Origin: Roridomyces roridus
Taxonomy: Eukaryota > Basidiomycota > Agaricomycetes > Agaricales > Mycenaceae
Direction of reading: 5' to 3'
Length of the DNA stretch: 64,000 bases
Assembly: GCA_029378245.1 (NCBI GenBank)
Contig: JARKIF010000001.1
Span: 1,054,001 to 1,118,000 of the forward strand
In this document: one piece after another, positions 48,501 to 60,667 of the stretch
How positions within the stretch are numbered: position 1 is the first letter of the stretch
Layout: every line of letters starts with the position of its first letter
Position numbers and translations under genes: made by a program
The notes under the pieces: generated by a model
Databases searched by the model: none
Seen by the model: only the letters and a program-made list of their open reading frames with translations
Told to the model about the DNA's origin: nothing

Positions 48501-48787
48501 TGGCCGCTTCTCCGCCACCTCCTTCATTACGGCCGCCACTCTCCACTGCCTCTTCTTCGTCAAAGTCTTCTGGCTCTGCAGGGTCGGGTGCCGTTGCAGA
48601 ACGCGTACGAGCTTACGAGCGCCGGATGTCTCAAGATGTTGATCCCAAACAGCCACATGAAGACCGGCCACGAACGAAGAAACCGCATGGCGTCAACTAT
48701 GGGCTTGTTGCGAGGCAATCGCTCTTTGTCGCGAACCCAGATCACCATCAGCCTGGAGGAAGTGGAAGTGGGGACTCGTGGAGTTGA
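45521..48787 (+). CDS. Membrane-anchored Kelch-repeat protein, apparent frameshifts
   Basis: A type I membrane protein: signal peptide (MLRPLLCIPLLVAAVHSYSP), an extracellular Kelch propeller with repeats at YLHAAV..GEVYIFGG, LSGHAAV..GQILIFGG, RRQFACTL..TIYIHGG and ARRDHFAASYGGQIIF, a Gly-rich stalk (46800-46910), a single helix (IIAIASVLGALALVMIGLGA) followed by a basic stop-transfer (YMRRQHQRQ), and a long disordered Ser/Pro cytoplasmic tail ending GDSWS. The layout suggests a cell-surface or wall sensor; no catalytic domain is seen. The frame breaks near 45957 (one extra T) and near 48036-48038 (one extra C), and needs a shift or an unusual 42-nt intron near 47550-47592. Flanking protein is coherent on both sides. 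Confidence 0.8.
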
Positions 48788-51201
48788 AACGCAACGTCCA
48801 CCCTGCTGTTCATCTCCTCCCTGTCGTGGTTTTCTCTGCTCCGCTCTCATCCCTGACGACCTACGTACCCGCGACGTATGTACCCTGGGTGTCTGGCTTC
48901 CTCATCTGCCATCGGTGGCAGCTGGCTCCCGACGCTCACGTCCCGACTTCCTTTTCCCGACTTCTTTCTTCCGATCCGTTTTCTCCGACCTGCCCAAGTG
49001 CTCGGCGTGGTCTGCTCCTATCTACTATCACCTAAACATATCTTACGCCCCACGACTCTCACGTACATATGTAGTTTACAGTGCTACTGCTGTTTTTACC
49101 TGGACTCGGACTCTTTTCTCTGTCGGTGGACCTGTTGTTATGTCACCAAAATTGCTGTATACATGTACGATTGACCAGTCTGTTTCGATAGTGCTCATGT
49201 GGCTCACGATGAATGTTATCGGCGGAGTCGAACTCAAAACGACTTTCGAGAAACCTAGTGGGCCAGGGGCGGGTTCGGGGCGATGCGTTCCGATGGACTC
49301 GACTCGTCGGTACATATACGCATCAGACTTTTGTGCAATTGGCTGTGTTAGTCGACGTTCGAGAAGTAAAACCTCCACAGCCCGTGAAAGCAAATCTCAT
49401 TCTAGTCCTAGTCCGATTTACTCTAGTGTATGTATCTTGGACTCGACTCGACTCCCAGGTTCGCGCATCATTCTCACGAGAAAGGAACGCGGGATGTAGC
49501 ATGGTCGTGTGTCTTCGTGTGTGGAGACAATTTGCTGCTCTGACAATGATTGTCCAATGTCGAACGGGTAGGCTCCCCCCGATTTGATCAACCGAGATGA
49601 GAGTGGGACTGAGGCCGAGGCCGAAGCGTAAGTACCCACCAGCCAGATGTGGGTCATGGCACGGCATTAATACTACATCATCGTACCGGGGCCCGACGAC
49701 CGTGCATCACGGATGTGGTCGGCTGGCCTGGCTCGCAAGACCACGGCGATCAGTAAGCGAAGAATGGAGAGAGATTAGAATTACAAAACGCCTCAATCTA
49801 GCCGCTTGCAACGTGCCCCTCAAAAGGAGAACAAGGTTGTCGTCGTTTCCTCCAGGGTATCGGTTGCGTTCACTCTGTGGCGTACAATGTACACGCAGCT
49901 TGACTAGGTAAGTAGGGTTCAAGATCAAAAAAAAGTTTGGAGTTTGGAGACGGTGGCGACCGTCATTGATTAATCAACGCATCGCAGGTTCTTGTGTTTT
50001 TGATTAAGTGGTTCGGGGAGATCGTGTCGCAAATCCTTCAACTACAAGGTGTGAGAACGGATGGTACCTGCAAAGTGAAGATCGATGAAACTCGAGCCAA
50101 GTCAGAGGTTCTAGTGGCGGCGGTCGTTGTCGTTGCTTAGCAAGACGCAAAGCAGCTTCGCACGGCGGGTCTCCCCTGGCAGCTGCCGAGTTGGTTGGCA
50201 GGAAGGTGAACGTTGTTGACGCGATATGAATAAATAACAGTATGCGATTGAATTCAATTCTTTCGTTGTGCGGAGTTTTAGATCCCGAGCGAGCCCGGAG
50301 GAGATCTCCGAAATGAAAGTAGGGCCGGATTTTGAGGGGTCAACGGCGAATCGACGAGTGGGAGCAAGTGGGCAAGTTGGTTTTGAGTTGAGAAAAGAGG
50401 CGCATCAGGCGCACCACCCGTTGTGGCAAAAAGCAGAAATACATCCGCTGCCACAGATTACGTTTCCCCTTTCGGATACTCTCCGCCAACCTTATTTTTT
50501 TCCCAGACCTGGTGTGGGTAGTGTAACCGATGGAACGAGTGGTCATTTAGCTTGCGGGCTGGAGGGTACACCGAGCAGTTGAGTTGCTGCAGTTGTTGCC
50601 CGAATGAAAAACACGTTGTGCGGCCAAGGCGCGCAATCCTTTCCGGAATACAATAGGCCAAGCAAGCCCGGAGCGGAGACCTGTCAACGGGATCCGTGAA
50701 AGGCGGTCGATCCTCCCTAACCATTTAGAGAATAGAAGCGAGACAAGTGACGAAATGCTGTTGAAGGAAGGGAGCTAACCGGCGACGAGCCCTGGGCGAG
50801 AATCTATTGACGGAGTCTGCGGACGCATATACCGTCTCCGTCTCCCCGCAGACGCCACCAGGTAGCTAGCCAGATTGAAACTAATTGAAACAAAAAAGCA
50901 AATCTGCGTCACTGGAAGCATCAATGCCACCCCACTTGTCAGAGATGGACACTCGAGTGCCGAAAATACTGAGGGGTGACCGAGGGCCTGCGTCAAAAAA
51001 GGCGGGAGAAGCGAGCCAGGCGGACGTCAAGTGACCGGCAGCTACAGCTTGAGCGTCTTGACGCCTGGGCGTCACCACAGCACCATGTCCCAGACAGGAG
51101 AGGTATTCCCACACGAGCATAACACGCGTCGAGACACCATCTCATTAGGTCGACAAGAGTTTACAATTCTGGACTTTAGTGTACAAGGTTTGGATTGATC
51201 T
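48788..51201. other. 2.4-kb gene-poor gap
   Basis: Between the Kelch stop and the ACBP stop (converging genes). I see no conserved domain in any frame. The open frame overlapping the Kelch 3' end and running to 49499 on the plus strand looks like a chance frame. No tRNA-like boxes or clear repeats were found. Confidence 0.5.
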
Positions 51202-51730
51202 TCAAACTGCGCTCTTGATGACCTCGATAGACGCACTGTCGCCAGCCTGCTCAAGAAGCTGCAGAAAGTTAAACACGAGCTTGACCCAGCAGAGTGGAAT
51301 CAACGCACCGGCAAGAGTTTGTTAACGTATCTCGTCCAAGCCTGCTCTGGGGTAACATCACTCATCTCCTCATACGCCTTCCTGAAATGAAACTCGCGTC
51401 AAGATGTGGAGCGTCATGGCGAATGGATGAAGAATCTCACAACTTGGCTTTGCCCTCGAAATCAAACATGCCAGGGGCTTTTGACGGTCTCTTCCATGCC
51501 TGTCGCCGCAGTTCAGCACTCGATTCATCCGATACGGAGCCTGGGCGGCCTACCGCGCTTGTACAACCCGTAAAACTGGAGCACATATGAGTGTGATCGC
51601 GGATGGATAACTCGCAAGGACTTGCCTGGAGCTTGTCGTCGTTGCCGAGCTTGATGGGGCCGTCCTTGGGGAGCTTGGTGACGATGTTGGCGGCGGCCTG
51701 GAACTGAGCTTTGGTGTACGTCTCGGACAT
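51202..51730 (-). CDS. ACB1: Acyl-CoA-binding protein, apparent frameshift
   Basis: A cytosolic carrier of long-chain acyl-CoA esters, downstream of FAS products. The start at 51730 gives MSETYTKAQFQAAANIV and GPIKLGNDDKLQ. The first intron begins GC (CAG/GCAAGT) and ends CAG: a GC-AG intron. The next exon opens FYGLYK, the acyl-CoA-binding signature, then needs one base dropped near 51557 to continue as AVGRPGSV, RRQAWKR and PGMFDFEGKAK. After another intron KAYEEMSDVTPEQAWTRYV and, in a last exon, LEQAGDSASIEVIKSAV, stop 51202-51204. GKAKL has Leu where Trp is usual. The segment between YK and PGMF is longer than the classic 86-residue form. Confidence 0.85.
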
Positions 51731-52151
51731 GGTGAATGGTATTGAAGAGCAGTATGCAGTTAATCGGATACGATGGTGTCCCGATATGGCAAGCCGTCAA
51801 TGCCGCATTGCATTTCACCTCCCCCGCAATTTTGCTTTTCCCCGAGTCAGCCAGAAGAGGGGAGGGCGGGAGAAGCAGAAGACTCGAACGCGGGCCTTTT
51901 ATTGTATTTTGGCCAGACTGCACGCTTGCTTAAAAAACCGCGTCAGCTGCCGTGAGTGTGGGTCAAACGGTGTGTGGGGCATATAGGAGATTCAATTGTC
52001 GTGCTGGGGAGCGCAGTAGACGGCGTATGAACGTTTTAATTGTGAAGAAAAATGGAGACGACCGAAAAAGGACTGTTCCGTTGTAGCGCCGTATTTGTGG
52101 ATCACGAACTGTCTCGACTGCCTCCGCCTTCGGGCAGCTCGAGTCTCACTA

Positions 52152-53663
52152 ATGTCGTCCAACGCACCACCACCCTCGCCCCTGGAAATACACAGGAAGC
52201 TCTCAGTTCACTCAATAGTCCCCAGCAGCAAGTCTCCTAGGGTCGGTTGCTATGCTCCCAGTCTCTCGGTTGTTTTGACGCAATCCAGCCCGGCCATGGA
52301 ACCTCGGCCGCTGTCTCGGGCAACGAGTCTGACTCGGACTCCATCCTCATTTCCGACACATTCGGTACCCCAGGACTGGTTAACGTGCATATGGGACTGT
52401 CTTCGATTGCTGAACGACGCTCGGGCAGTGGGGAAGATTCAGAGGACGAGGAAGAAGACGAAGGGGAGGGTGGCTGGAGAACCGCGGATGCCGTGGCCCG
52501 TGGCTCAGCGGAAGAGAGTGTTATAAAAGCTGGCTACCTCTGGAAGAAGGGCGAACGACGAAAGGTCCGTCTGTGTCTCTGATTTCATCTCCGATTTCTT
52601 CAATCTCGCGCAGACGTGGAAGAAGCGTTGGTTTGTGCTGCGACCAGCTCATTTGGCGTTTTACAAAACTGCGGCCGAATACCAGCTTCTCCGGCTGCTT
52701 GATTTGTCGGATGTCCACTCGTGCACCAAAGTCGCGCTCAAGCGCCATGAAAACACGTTCGGTCTCGTCTCCCCTGTCCGAACGTTCTATCTCCAAGCCA
52801 AAAATCCGACCGAAGTCCAAGACTGGGTCAAGGCGATCGACGACGCGAGGCAGGCGCTAGTTGCAGTGTCTACCGGGTCTTCTTCGAACCCCATCCCGAT
52901 TCCTCGAGGTAGGGTTCGCCACGCACCTCCTCCTATTACGCCGTCACCACCCTCGCATGGCTACATGACTTCCTCCGACTCGGAGGATGCGTCTCCCAGC
53001 GGGCAGCGATCATATTCGCACTCGTCCCAGACGCGGCCAGCAGTGGGCACGTCTCCCTCGGCCAAAGGGAACCCCATCGACCCAGCGAAGAGCGTGCTCT
53101 CGGGGTACCTAATGAAGTGCGGGTCTAAACGGCGAAACTGGCGAAAACGGTGGTTTGTGCTCACTGCAGAGCAGCTTGTCTATTCCGGCAGCCACATGGT
53201 GCGAGCCCTTGTTTTAATATGCAACGCAAATGAGGTAAATTTCTTGTTACAGGATACCAGGCCGCACCGGCGGTTCCCCTTTGCAGAAGTATTGGATGCA
53301 CTGGAGTATACCCTACCTCCCAACCGGCAGAACCCAGCTCTTATGACACCGCAAACGGCATCGTCGCCTGCGGGTGCGGACGACGACGACCCGAGTGCAC
53401 ATACGTTCAAGATTGTGACGACGAAGAGGACCCTGCTGCTTTGCGCGCCTAGCGAGGAGGACGAGATTAAATGGCTCGGTGCCATTCGGGCGCTAATCGC
53501 ACGGCGATCTGCCATGCCGGGGGACTCGACAAAGATCGGCGTTGCCGACGTCAGCCCGACTGCATCAGGGATTTCGTCTGGTGGGAGTGGGCTGATTACG
53601 AGAGTGCGGCGACCCAGCGCAAGTGGATCGTCCGTTCCCACTGGAGGGGTGCTGGTGTCTTGA
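52152..53663 (+). CDS. Tandem PH-domain protein
   Basis: Two pleckstrin-homology domains separated by a Ser/Pro linker; probably a phosphoinositide-binding membrane adaptor. The start MSSNAPPPSPLEIHRKL joins across a 47-bp intron to PGHGTSAAVSGNESDSD and an acidic stretch. PH1 reads GYLWKKGERRK/TWKKRWFVLRPAHLAFYK, ending VQDWVKAIDDARQAL. PH2 reads SGYLMKCGSKRRNWRKRWFV, with an intron after SGSHM, ending IKWLGAIRALIARR. Both have the K-x-W-(K/R)-x-R-(W/Y)-F-V-L core that binds inositol phosphates. The arrangement recalls TAPP-like and fungal dual-PH proteins; the specific ortholog is not known. No frame breaks seen. Confidence 0.88.
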
Positions 53664-54125
53664 AAAAGGATGTTGTTCTCCAACAACTGTGAAGCGTGTA
53701 TACTATGAATCCTCGGAACAAGCATTTTCTTTCATTAAGACAAGTGGGGAAACACGGTTTTCAAGGAGGGTGCCGCAGACTGAATAGGTTGGTGCCCTGA
53801 TTTCGAAACAGAGCGGGAAGGCATGTGTGCCCAATTGATGGCCAGGACATAAAAGGGCAGATGTAGAATCAGACGGGGCGATGCCGAGGCCGTGTGTTCG
53901 ATTTGGAACAAGGGCAGGACCCCGGAGACCAGGGTTCGCTAGTTTGGTTCAGAGATACAGCCTGTCCAATCCACGTTTCCAACTGTTTCTGTTCTTGACC
54001 GCAGGTTGTGTGTGTACATATACCAACCTGCATGGCCCGCTCCTGTTCTAGCCCTTTTTGACGTCTGCCCCCACATCTCCTTCTCGCCGACGAGTTGTAC
54101 AACACTAACACCCCCACCTCCAGCA
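53664..54125. other. Intergenic gap
   Basis: These 462 bp between the PH gene and the first Zn2Cys6 gene show no coding or repeat structure. A pyrimidine-rich stretch just before the ATG (54105-54122) fits a short 5' leader. Confidence 0.4.
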
Positions 54126-56297
54126 ATGCCTGCGGCACCCAAGGAGTCTGTCGCGAAGAAGCCCGGGGCGCCTAAAGCAAAAGGCGCCGTCCGCGCCAAG
54201 TCAGGCTGTTACACGTGCAGGATTCGTAGAAAGGTCCGTTCATTATACCCGGGTTGACTTTTGCTCTGACGCGTATACGCCGCACAGAAATGCGATGAAC
54301 ACCAGAATCACGAAGGCTACTGCGACACTTGTGTTCGTCTTCGTCTGCAATGTCTTGGTTTTGGCGCTAAACGACCAGAGTGGCTTCGCGTAAGTAGCGC
54401 GTCCTTGTCGCGTCTTCAATCTAACGATCGGTCTTGTAGGAGAGCCGCAACGTCTCTGAGATGCGCGACAAGATCAAGGTCTTTCTTGCTGCGCAGGGCA
54501 TGATCAAGGGCCACGCTGGTGCTGGCGCCCGTGGGTCCGACCAGGCGTTGCCCATCCTGAAGCTCGAGGAGGACAGCACCACCCCGTCTTCGTCAGAGAG
54601 TCCCCCCACGCCCGCCCTCACGCTCTCGCCCATCGAAACTCCACGTCACCTCCAGCACGAGTCTGCCATCCGCGACCAGCACATTCCCTCCTCGGCTTGG
54701 ATGCCCGAATACCCGCAGAGTATGACTTCTTTCATCTTCATTTTCAGCGCGCTTACCAGTCTCTCAGTCCACCAGCTGCGCGGCAACTCGCCCTTCGGAG
54801 GCTCGTCGCGTAGCGGCTCGCACCACGACCCCATGTACTCCAACCCGTATGATGCGCCTAATAGCATAGTTGCATGTAAGAATCTGTACCCATATACTGA
54901 ATTGTTGTAATCTAGTAATATACTCAACGTCTGCCAGATCGCCCTCCCTCGTCGCCGGCTTTGTTTAGCTCCTTCTCGGGCACGTACCACATCCAGTACC
55001 AAATACCAGAAGAGGACGACGTACCGGAGCCACTATTCTTCCCCGACGACAACTCCAATGGCGCTCCATATACCTTGTTCGTTCAAGCTCACAAGCCTGG
55101 AGGCGCCAGCGACGAGCTTGTGACCTACTATCTCGGGAATGTCATGGACCTGCAATATCTGCTCGCCGACAGCTTCCACGTCCGAAGCATCATATCCCCC
55201 TCGTTGACCAGTCCCAGCGCGTCTAGACAGGCTGCCCGCCTGCTCGCGTCCATCCACTTTCACCGCAGACCAACGCGGCCAGTACATGCCCGAAAACTTT
55301 ACGGCGCTGAGCGATCCTGACACACATGCGAAATACGAGGAGCTCATGCAGGTTCTTCGCAAGCCGGACGGGTACACCGAGGATGACGCGTTTGCTGCCA
55401 TCAGCGTCATCTCGTCCATCCTCTTTGACGGCGGCAACGGCCAGTGGGAAGAGTGGCTCCGCCTCTCGTATAGATACGCCCACAGCGTCTTCAGGGACAA
55501 CGATCCCCGCGATACCCTCATGAATTGTCAAGAATCGACCCGCTTCATTATAAAGGCGTCCATCTGGTTCGACGTCCTCGCGGCTGTGACGACGCAGAAG
55601 GAGCCGCGATTCCTGCACTACATTCGAAAACTCTTCTCCCCAGAGGCGAGCGGCGTCTTTGACCCCGCCACCCCAACACCCCCCGAGCTATCCATGATGT
55701 CGGTCATGGGCTGCGAGAACCACATTGTGTGGGCACTCGGCCGAGACTTCGGCGCTGGCGTTCTGGAAACAAACCCAGCTACGCAATGGCTGCCTCAGCA
55801 TACCAGAACTCGTCCTGCGTGCCAACGAGCTGGACAAAACCTACCTCAGCCAGATGCCGTCGCAGCTCGTGTTTGACATCCTCGGACTACGGACCGCGCG
55901 CGCGAACTCAGCTCCAACATTTTCCGATCCGCGACCCGCGTTTACCTGCGGTCGATCGTTTCGGGTGATTACACTCACGTGCCGGAGATCATGGAGGCCA
56001 TCGACGAGACGATGAGTTTCGCAAAGACACCGCAATCGACCAAGGTGATGAGCTGCGTCGTGCGGAGCACTGTCTTTGCGTTCTTTATTTGCGGCGCGCT
56101 TTCGGACAACAAGCAGGTGCGGGCGGACTGTGTACCAGATGCTGAGTCTCGAGAACGAGGACCTCACTTCCTCGATGGTGGGGAACAGCCCTGTCATCAA
56201 GAAATTGTTGAAGCAGATGTGGCATGATCGTGGATCTACGCGCGGGCCGGTGCCCTGGCGGGATGTTTTGCGCAATGCTAATATGCTACTCGTCTGA
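54126..56297 (+). CDS. Zn2Cys6 transcription factor A, multiple apparent frameshifts
   Basis: A Gal4-type binuclear zinc cluster is split by an intron: SGCYTCRIRRK / KCDEHQNHEGYCDTCVRLRLQC, six Cys, followed by LGFGAKRPEWLRE. A long regulatory half of the fungal-TF type follows (LVTYYLGNVMDLQYLLADS, GQYMPENFTAL, FIIKASIWFDVLAAVTTQ, VMGCENHIVWAL, NGCLSIPELV, MSCVVRSTVFAFFICGALSD, VPWRDVLRNANMLLV). The frame must shift near 55261, 55739, 55896-55904 and 56121. The shift at 55904 undoes the first two, leaving a stop if read straight. It shares architecture with the next gene, so the two are probably tandem paralogs. Four breaks suggest decay or poor consensus. Target genes unknown. Confidence 0.75.
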
Positions 56298-56791
56298 ACT
56301 GTTATCTCTCTCTTGTTGTTTTTTCGTCTGCAATTCTGTATTCCCGTTGTATCAGTCACCATGAGTGCATATTTGAAAACACGAAAGTCAATGTGTGTCA
56401 GGTACAGCAACTGTATCGCATCTCGATTCTCGAACTGTTGGAGGATCGCATGATGAAGATCTCGTCTATTCCACAACTCCATCTAGCCTACATCGGGCGA
56501 TATTTGCAAGCGCGCGGGAATGCACACGGTTAGGCCGGCTAACATCAAGCACCGCGTCCTTGACTTGCGGGTCTTAGCTAAACAAAGAGATGCAGTGTAA
56601 GTCTCCTCGAATTTCCTTCGCGACGGCTCATCCGGGGCATCTAATTCTTTCCATCTGAACGACACCGCCGGCCTTCGATGCGAAATTCTAGACAATCAGC
56701 CGTGTTTGAGCTTTGTTCCGTACTTTAAAGTTTCCATCTCTTGTTATTCTTGAACGCTCTTCCCCCTGGCTCTCTCCAAAATCTACAAGTC
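56298..56791. other. Intergenic gap between the two Zn2Cys6 genes
   Basis: These 494 bp between tandem transcription-factor genes show no clear feature; a pyrimidine-rich leader precedes the next ATG. Confidence 0.4.
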
Positions 56792-59297
56792 ATGGCATAC
56801 CGAAGCCCAACTTCCTCCTCAAGTGGGAGCCAGTCTCCCACACCCTCTTCTGCTGCCTCCTCCAGCGCCGTCTCCCCCGCCTCCATTAACGTCCCGCTTG
56901 TGCCCATGATCCCGACCCCAGACGGCAGCGACTCGGGTCACCGCAGATCCCCCCACCGCTACCCAGTTGATTTGGCGCGTAGCACGAGTGCTAGCAAAGG
57001 TGGTTGCTGGTAAGTCGTTGCTCGACTTTTTCGCTCTTCATTCGTTGACACAATCATCACCAGGACGTGCCGATTACGCAGAAAAGTCAGACGCGACGCG
57101 ACGCTATTCGAAATCTCTACTAACAAGCGTTGTAGAAGTGCGACGAGAACCGCGAAGGCGACTCTTGCCAGACCTGTATCCGACTGACGATTTCCTGCCT
57201 TGGCTGGGGCCCGAAACGACCGGAGTGGATGAGGGTACGTCTAGCAAACTCTGTTGCGCGCCACCAAATGAACACGATCATGGTTACAGGATAAACAGGC
57301 CGTCGAGGCTTACAAGGCCGACATAAAAGCGCAGCTAACGCGCGCAGGGCTCATCCGCGGGCAACCTCGCGCCTCGTTGCTCACGCCTGGATCCCGCTTG
57401 CACGAAGGCTCTGTACGAAGGCAATACCCCCAGCACCGCCGCTCCGCCGACTCGACGACCTCCTCGTTGCTTAATTTTGACGGCGGCAGCCCCAATCCCA
57501 CCGCTGATTATGGGTATCATTTCGAGCCTCAACGGATGAGCTCGTATCCGGCGATGCCAGGTGAGTAATTGCGCATTTGTTTTTGGCCTCGAGGCCTAGT
57601 TAAGCGGACGGAGGGTGACTCATCATGGTTCCGTTTTTCTAGGTGCTTCTAATTCGGCATTTTATCATCTTCCCGCGGGGCACTTTAGCGACCCTAGTCT
57701 CAACAACGTCCCTGTCGAATTCAATGCGAGTATTTTCAACCAATTTGAATCACCCATCCCCTCGTCCTCTGCTCCGGGTTCCACTCAGATCCCTGCCATC
57801 GATTTCGACTTTGCGCAACTCGGCAGCGACGCATTCGACTTTGCCGTTCGCGCACCGTCACCTGAGCCCGCCTTTCCGCTCTTCACGGCACATTCGTCAC
57901 TGCAAGAAAACCATTGCATCTACTACTTTGAGCATGTGCGCAAGATGCAGCTCATGTTCGCCGGGAACGCCGTGACCAATGTACTTGTGGGGTACGTCTC
58001 CTTCCGACTTGTTCGTCCCTGACTCAGGTGCTGACTTTTTTCCGTCCAAAGATGATTGTACAGGAGCCTCGGGGTGCTGTAACAAGCGCAGTATGCGCGT
58101 TAGCTAGTCTGCATTATACACGTATGCGTGTTGTCCATGGATACGAGGCACCGGACCACCCCGAACATTCGACGGCGAGATACTTCCACGACGAGGCCTA
58201 CTTCCAGCTGCACAGCGCCAAGCAGACGCGTGGGTCGTATGCGGAGAGCGACGCCATCGCGGCCTTGCACCTTGTCTGGTACTCGCAGCTCTCGGGCGGC
58301 ACGACGGACTGGCAGCCCGTCTTTGCAGTTGCGTGTGACTGGGTCGCACAGCAGACGGATCTGCTTACAAACGACAACCCGAAGCTCGCCCTCCAGAATC
58401 TCAGTGCCGCGGGTCAGCTGATCGTGAAGCTCACTCTGGTCAGTCCAGTTCGTCGTTGCCGCAACTTCTTATTGATTTCTTTCTACAGTGGCTAGACATT
58501 TTCTCGAGCCTCACGGTCATGCGCCCGCCGAAATACCTCACACTTTACACGCGCCTCTTTGGCGAGGCGGGTGAGTGGCCGGGGAACGAGATTCGCATGG
58601 ACAGCATTACGGGGTGCCCCGAGGAGGTGCTGCTCGGTATTGCCGAGGTCTCTGCGTTGTCGCACTGGAAGGCGGCGGAGAAGCGCAAGGGGACCCTCAG
58701 CAACCGCGACCTCATACGGCGTGGGGACGAGATCGAGCAGCGGCTACGCAAGAGTGCGGCTGCTCCTGCTCGCCGCGGAGAAATCGACACAACCCCGCTG
58801 CATCCGACGCTCGCACAGGCAGAGTCGGAGGCAGGTGGTTGCTGCGCCCTATCCCAGCAACGAGACGCGGCAGCTCGTTGCGCAGATATTCACCGAGACG
58901 GTGTTGCTCTACTTGCACACCGTGCTGAGCGACTCGAATCCTGGTACGCAGACTTTTTTGTGTCGTCGCAAAACAAAAGAGACTAAAACGGTTAACAGGT
59001 GTCCCTGAAATCAGCGACTCGGTTGGGAAGATCGTTCAGTATCTGGGGCAATTACCTGCGTCGGAACTTGATAGAGCTCTTGTGTTCCCAATATGTCTTG
59101 CGGGCTGCATGACCGACGACTCGACCTGGCGAGAGTTCTTGAAAGGACGGATCCAAGCGCTCGACGAGAGTCTTGGGAACTTGATGCGGACGCGCCTGCT
59201 TATGGAGGCCGTCTGGCAAAAACGCGACGTCAGCGGGACGACTGTTGACTGGCGCGAGACTATGCGCGAGCGGGGGCTGAATCTGCTGTTGGTGTAA
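56792..59297 (+). CDS. Zn2Cys6 transcription factor B, one apparent frameshift
   Basis: The start MAYRSPTSSSSGSQSPTP opens a Ser-rich lead. The zinc cluster spans three exons: GGCW / TCRLRRK / KCDENREGDSCQTCIRLTIS, then CLGWGPKRPEWMR and, after an intron, DKQAVEAYKADIKAQL. The regulatory part reads YFEHVRKMQLMFAGNAVTNV, QEPRGAVTSAVCALASLHY, LHLVWYSQLSGG, WLDIFSSLTVMRPPKYLTLY, ITGCPEEVLLGIAEVSAL, QLVAQIFTETVLLYLHTV, VFPICLAGCMTDDSTWREF, typical of the fungal_trans_2 class. One extra base near 58832-58836 breaks the frame. Like gene A it has the L-G-x-G-x-K-R-P-E-W motif right after the cluster. The stop is TAA 59295-59297. Regulatory target unknown. Confidence 0.82.
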
Positions 59298-60587
59298 GCG
59301 CCAGTCGCTCTTCCCCTCCCCTCCCCTCTCCATTGCATTCTTCGTTTCTTCTGCATGACCCCCATAACCATATTGCATTTACTTAACTATACCTTGTTCA
59401 CGCATACCTACATTGCACGTATATTAGTGTTGTACAACTTATTAAATCTGAAATGTAAACTGCTTGCCTTGCATTCGATTCGTGCAGCCTCCGCTGGAGA
59501 GAGTGGCAATATATTATGCTGTAGATAATGACACACATACGAACTGGCCTGAGGTAAGACTCGAGTTGAGAAATGAGGTATTACAATGCACACCTTAGAT
59601 ATATGCCGGACGTATCGGGAAATGTTAATGGCTGGTGTAGGCGAGGCGAGGCAAACGGGTGGAAAGGGGCACTTGGGCGGAAATTTAAAGCAAGGACGGG
59701 ATGGGTATGAGCGGGGCGCTGGCTGAACAGGGTGGGGGGCAAGAGATGGGCGAGCGCGAACGGTTGGACTGATAAACAGCGAAGTGGCCGGTGTAACGTA
59801 GGCCGTTTAGCCTAAGATGATGGGTTGCAGGGCGTGGATTGGCTGGGACGGCGTGCGATGGGGATGTTGCTTGTTTTTATACGTTTGGATCGGGGATTGC
59901 TGTAGCCGCCCGCATTCAGCGCTCAGCGCCCATCCTTTTTTACCCCGCAAAAAGACAACCGTCCCACCCGGGCGCTCAGCTTGGCTACGTGAACTCCGCG
60001 CGCCCGGCTAACCATCACCGAGTTGGACGAGTTTGCCTCGCCGCGTACCCCGTCCGACTGCACCACGAAAATACGAAAATAGAAGTCTGTGCTCTCGAGG
60101 GAGCGCCCTAGTGACTGGCCTGATAGATGGGGTGCATAGCTCTAAAAATTCATCGCTGGAGACGCCGGGAAACGAATGTATAGGACTCTGCGACTGCCTG
60201 TGCTTCGAGTTGAGTTCATGTTCAGTTCCGGAAACCCATCAATCTCGCATGTTTAGTCGAGACTGGGCGGCAGCTGGGCGGCGTATTTAGCAGCAAAACG
60301 TACGGGCCGTTCCATGTGCGGCACTTCGGGATGAGGTGAATGTTTTGATAAACAGCGGAAGAAGAAACTACAAAGATGAACAACGGGTTGGATGTGGGGT
60401 ATGAACAGCTGGAATGATAGCTGGAAATTAACGCAGTTAGCATTCCAAGAAGCTAGTGTTGCGCATGGTACACCGGGATAGATTTGGCTTCTCAAGAGAA
60501 ATCTAGATTGAAAACTTGGTACAGGAATAAATATTGAATGAAAATATGAAAGAACTTGGAACGTACACCACAGCAAGGAGTGGGATG
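59298..60587. other. Intergenic gap
   Basis: No gene is supported in these 1.3 kb. Composition is mixed and I see no long repeat or RNA signature. Confidence 0.4.
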
Positions 60588-60667
60588 GACCACGGGCGAA
60601 AGAAGCTGTTCAAACCGTCGTCCAATGTCCGTCAAAGATCCTCTTCGCCAACGACCACTGGTGCGAC
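60588..60667 (+). repeat. Third, decayed copy of the paralog 3'-flank core
   Basis: On the plus strand CGGGCGAAAGAAGCTGTTC, AACCGTCGTCC and CTTCGCCAACGAC match, in order and spacing, the left-arm sequence at about 11162-11232. Surrounding bases do not match. It is in the same orientation as the left arm. Confidence 0.6.

Noticed and set aside
48588..49499. 303-codon plus-strand frame overlapping the Kelch 3' end
   Set aside because: It overlaps the coherent Kelch tail in another frame, lacks motifs, and its downstream part has mixed low-complexity composition.
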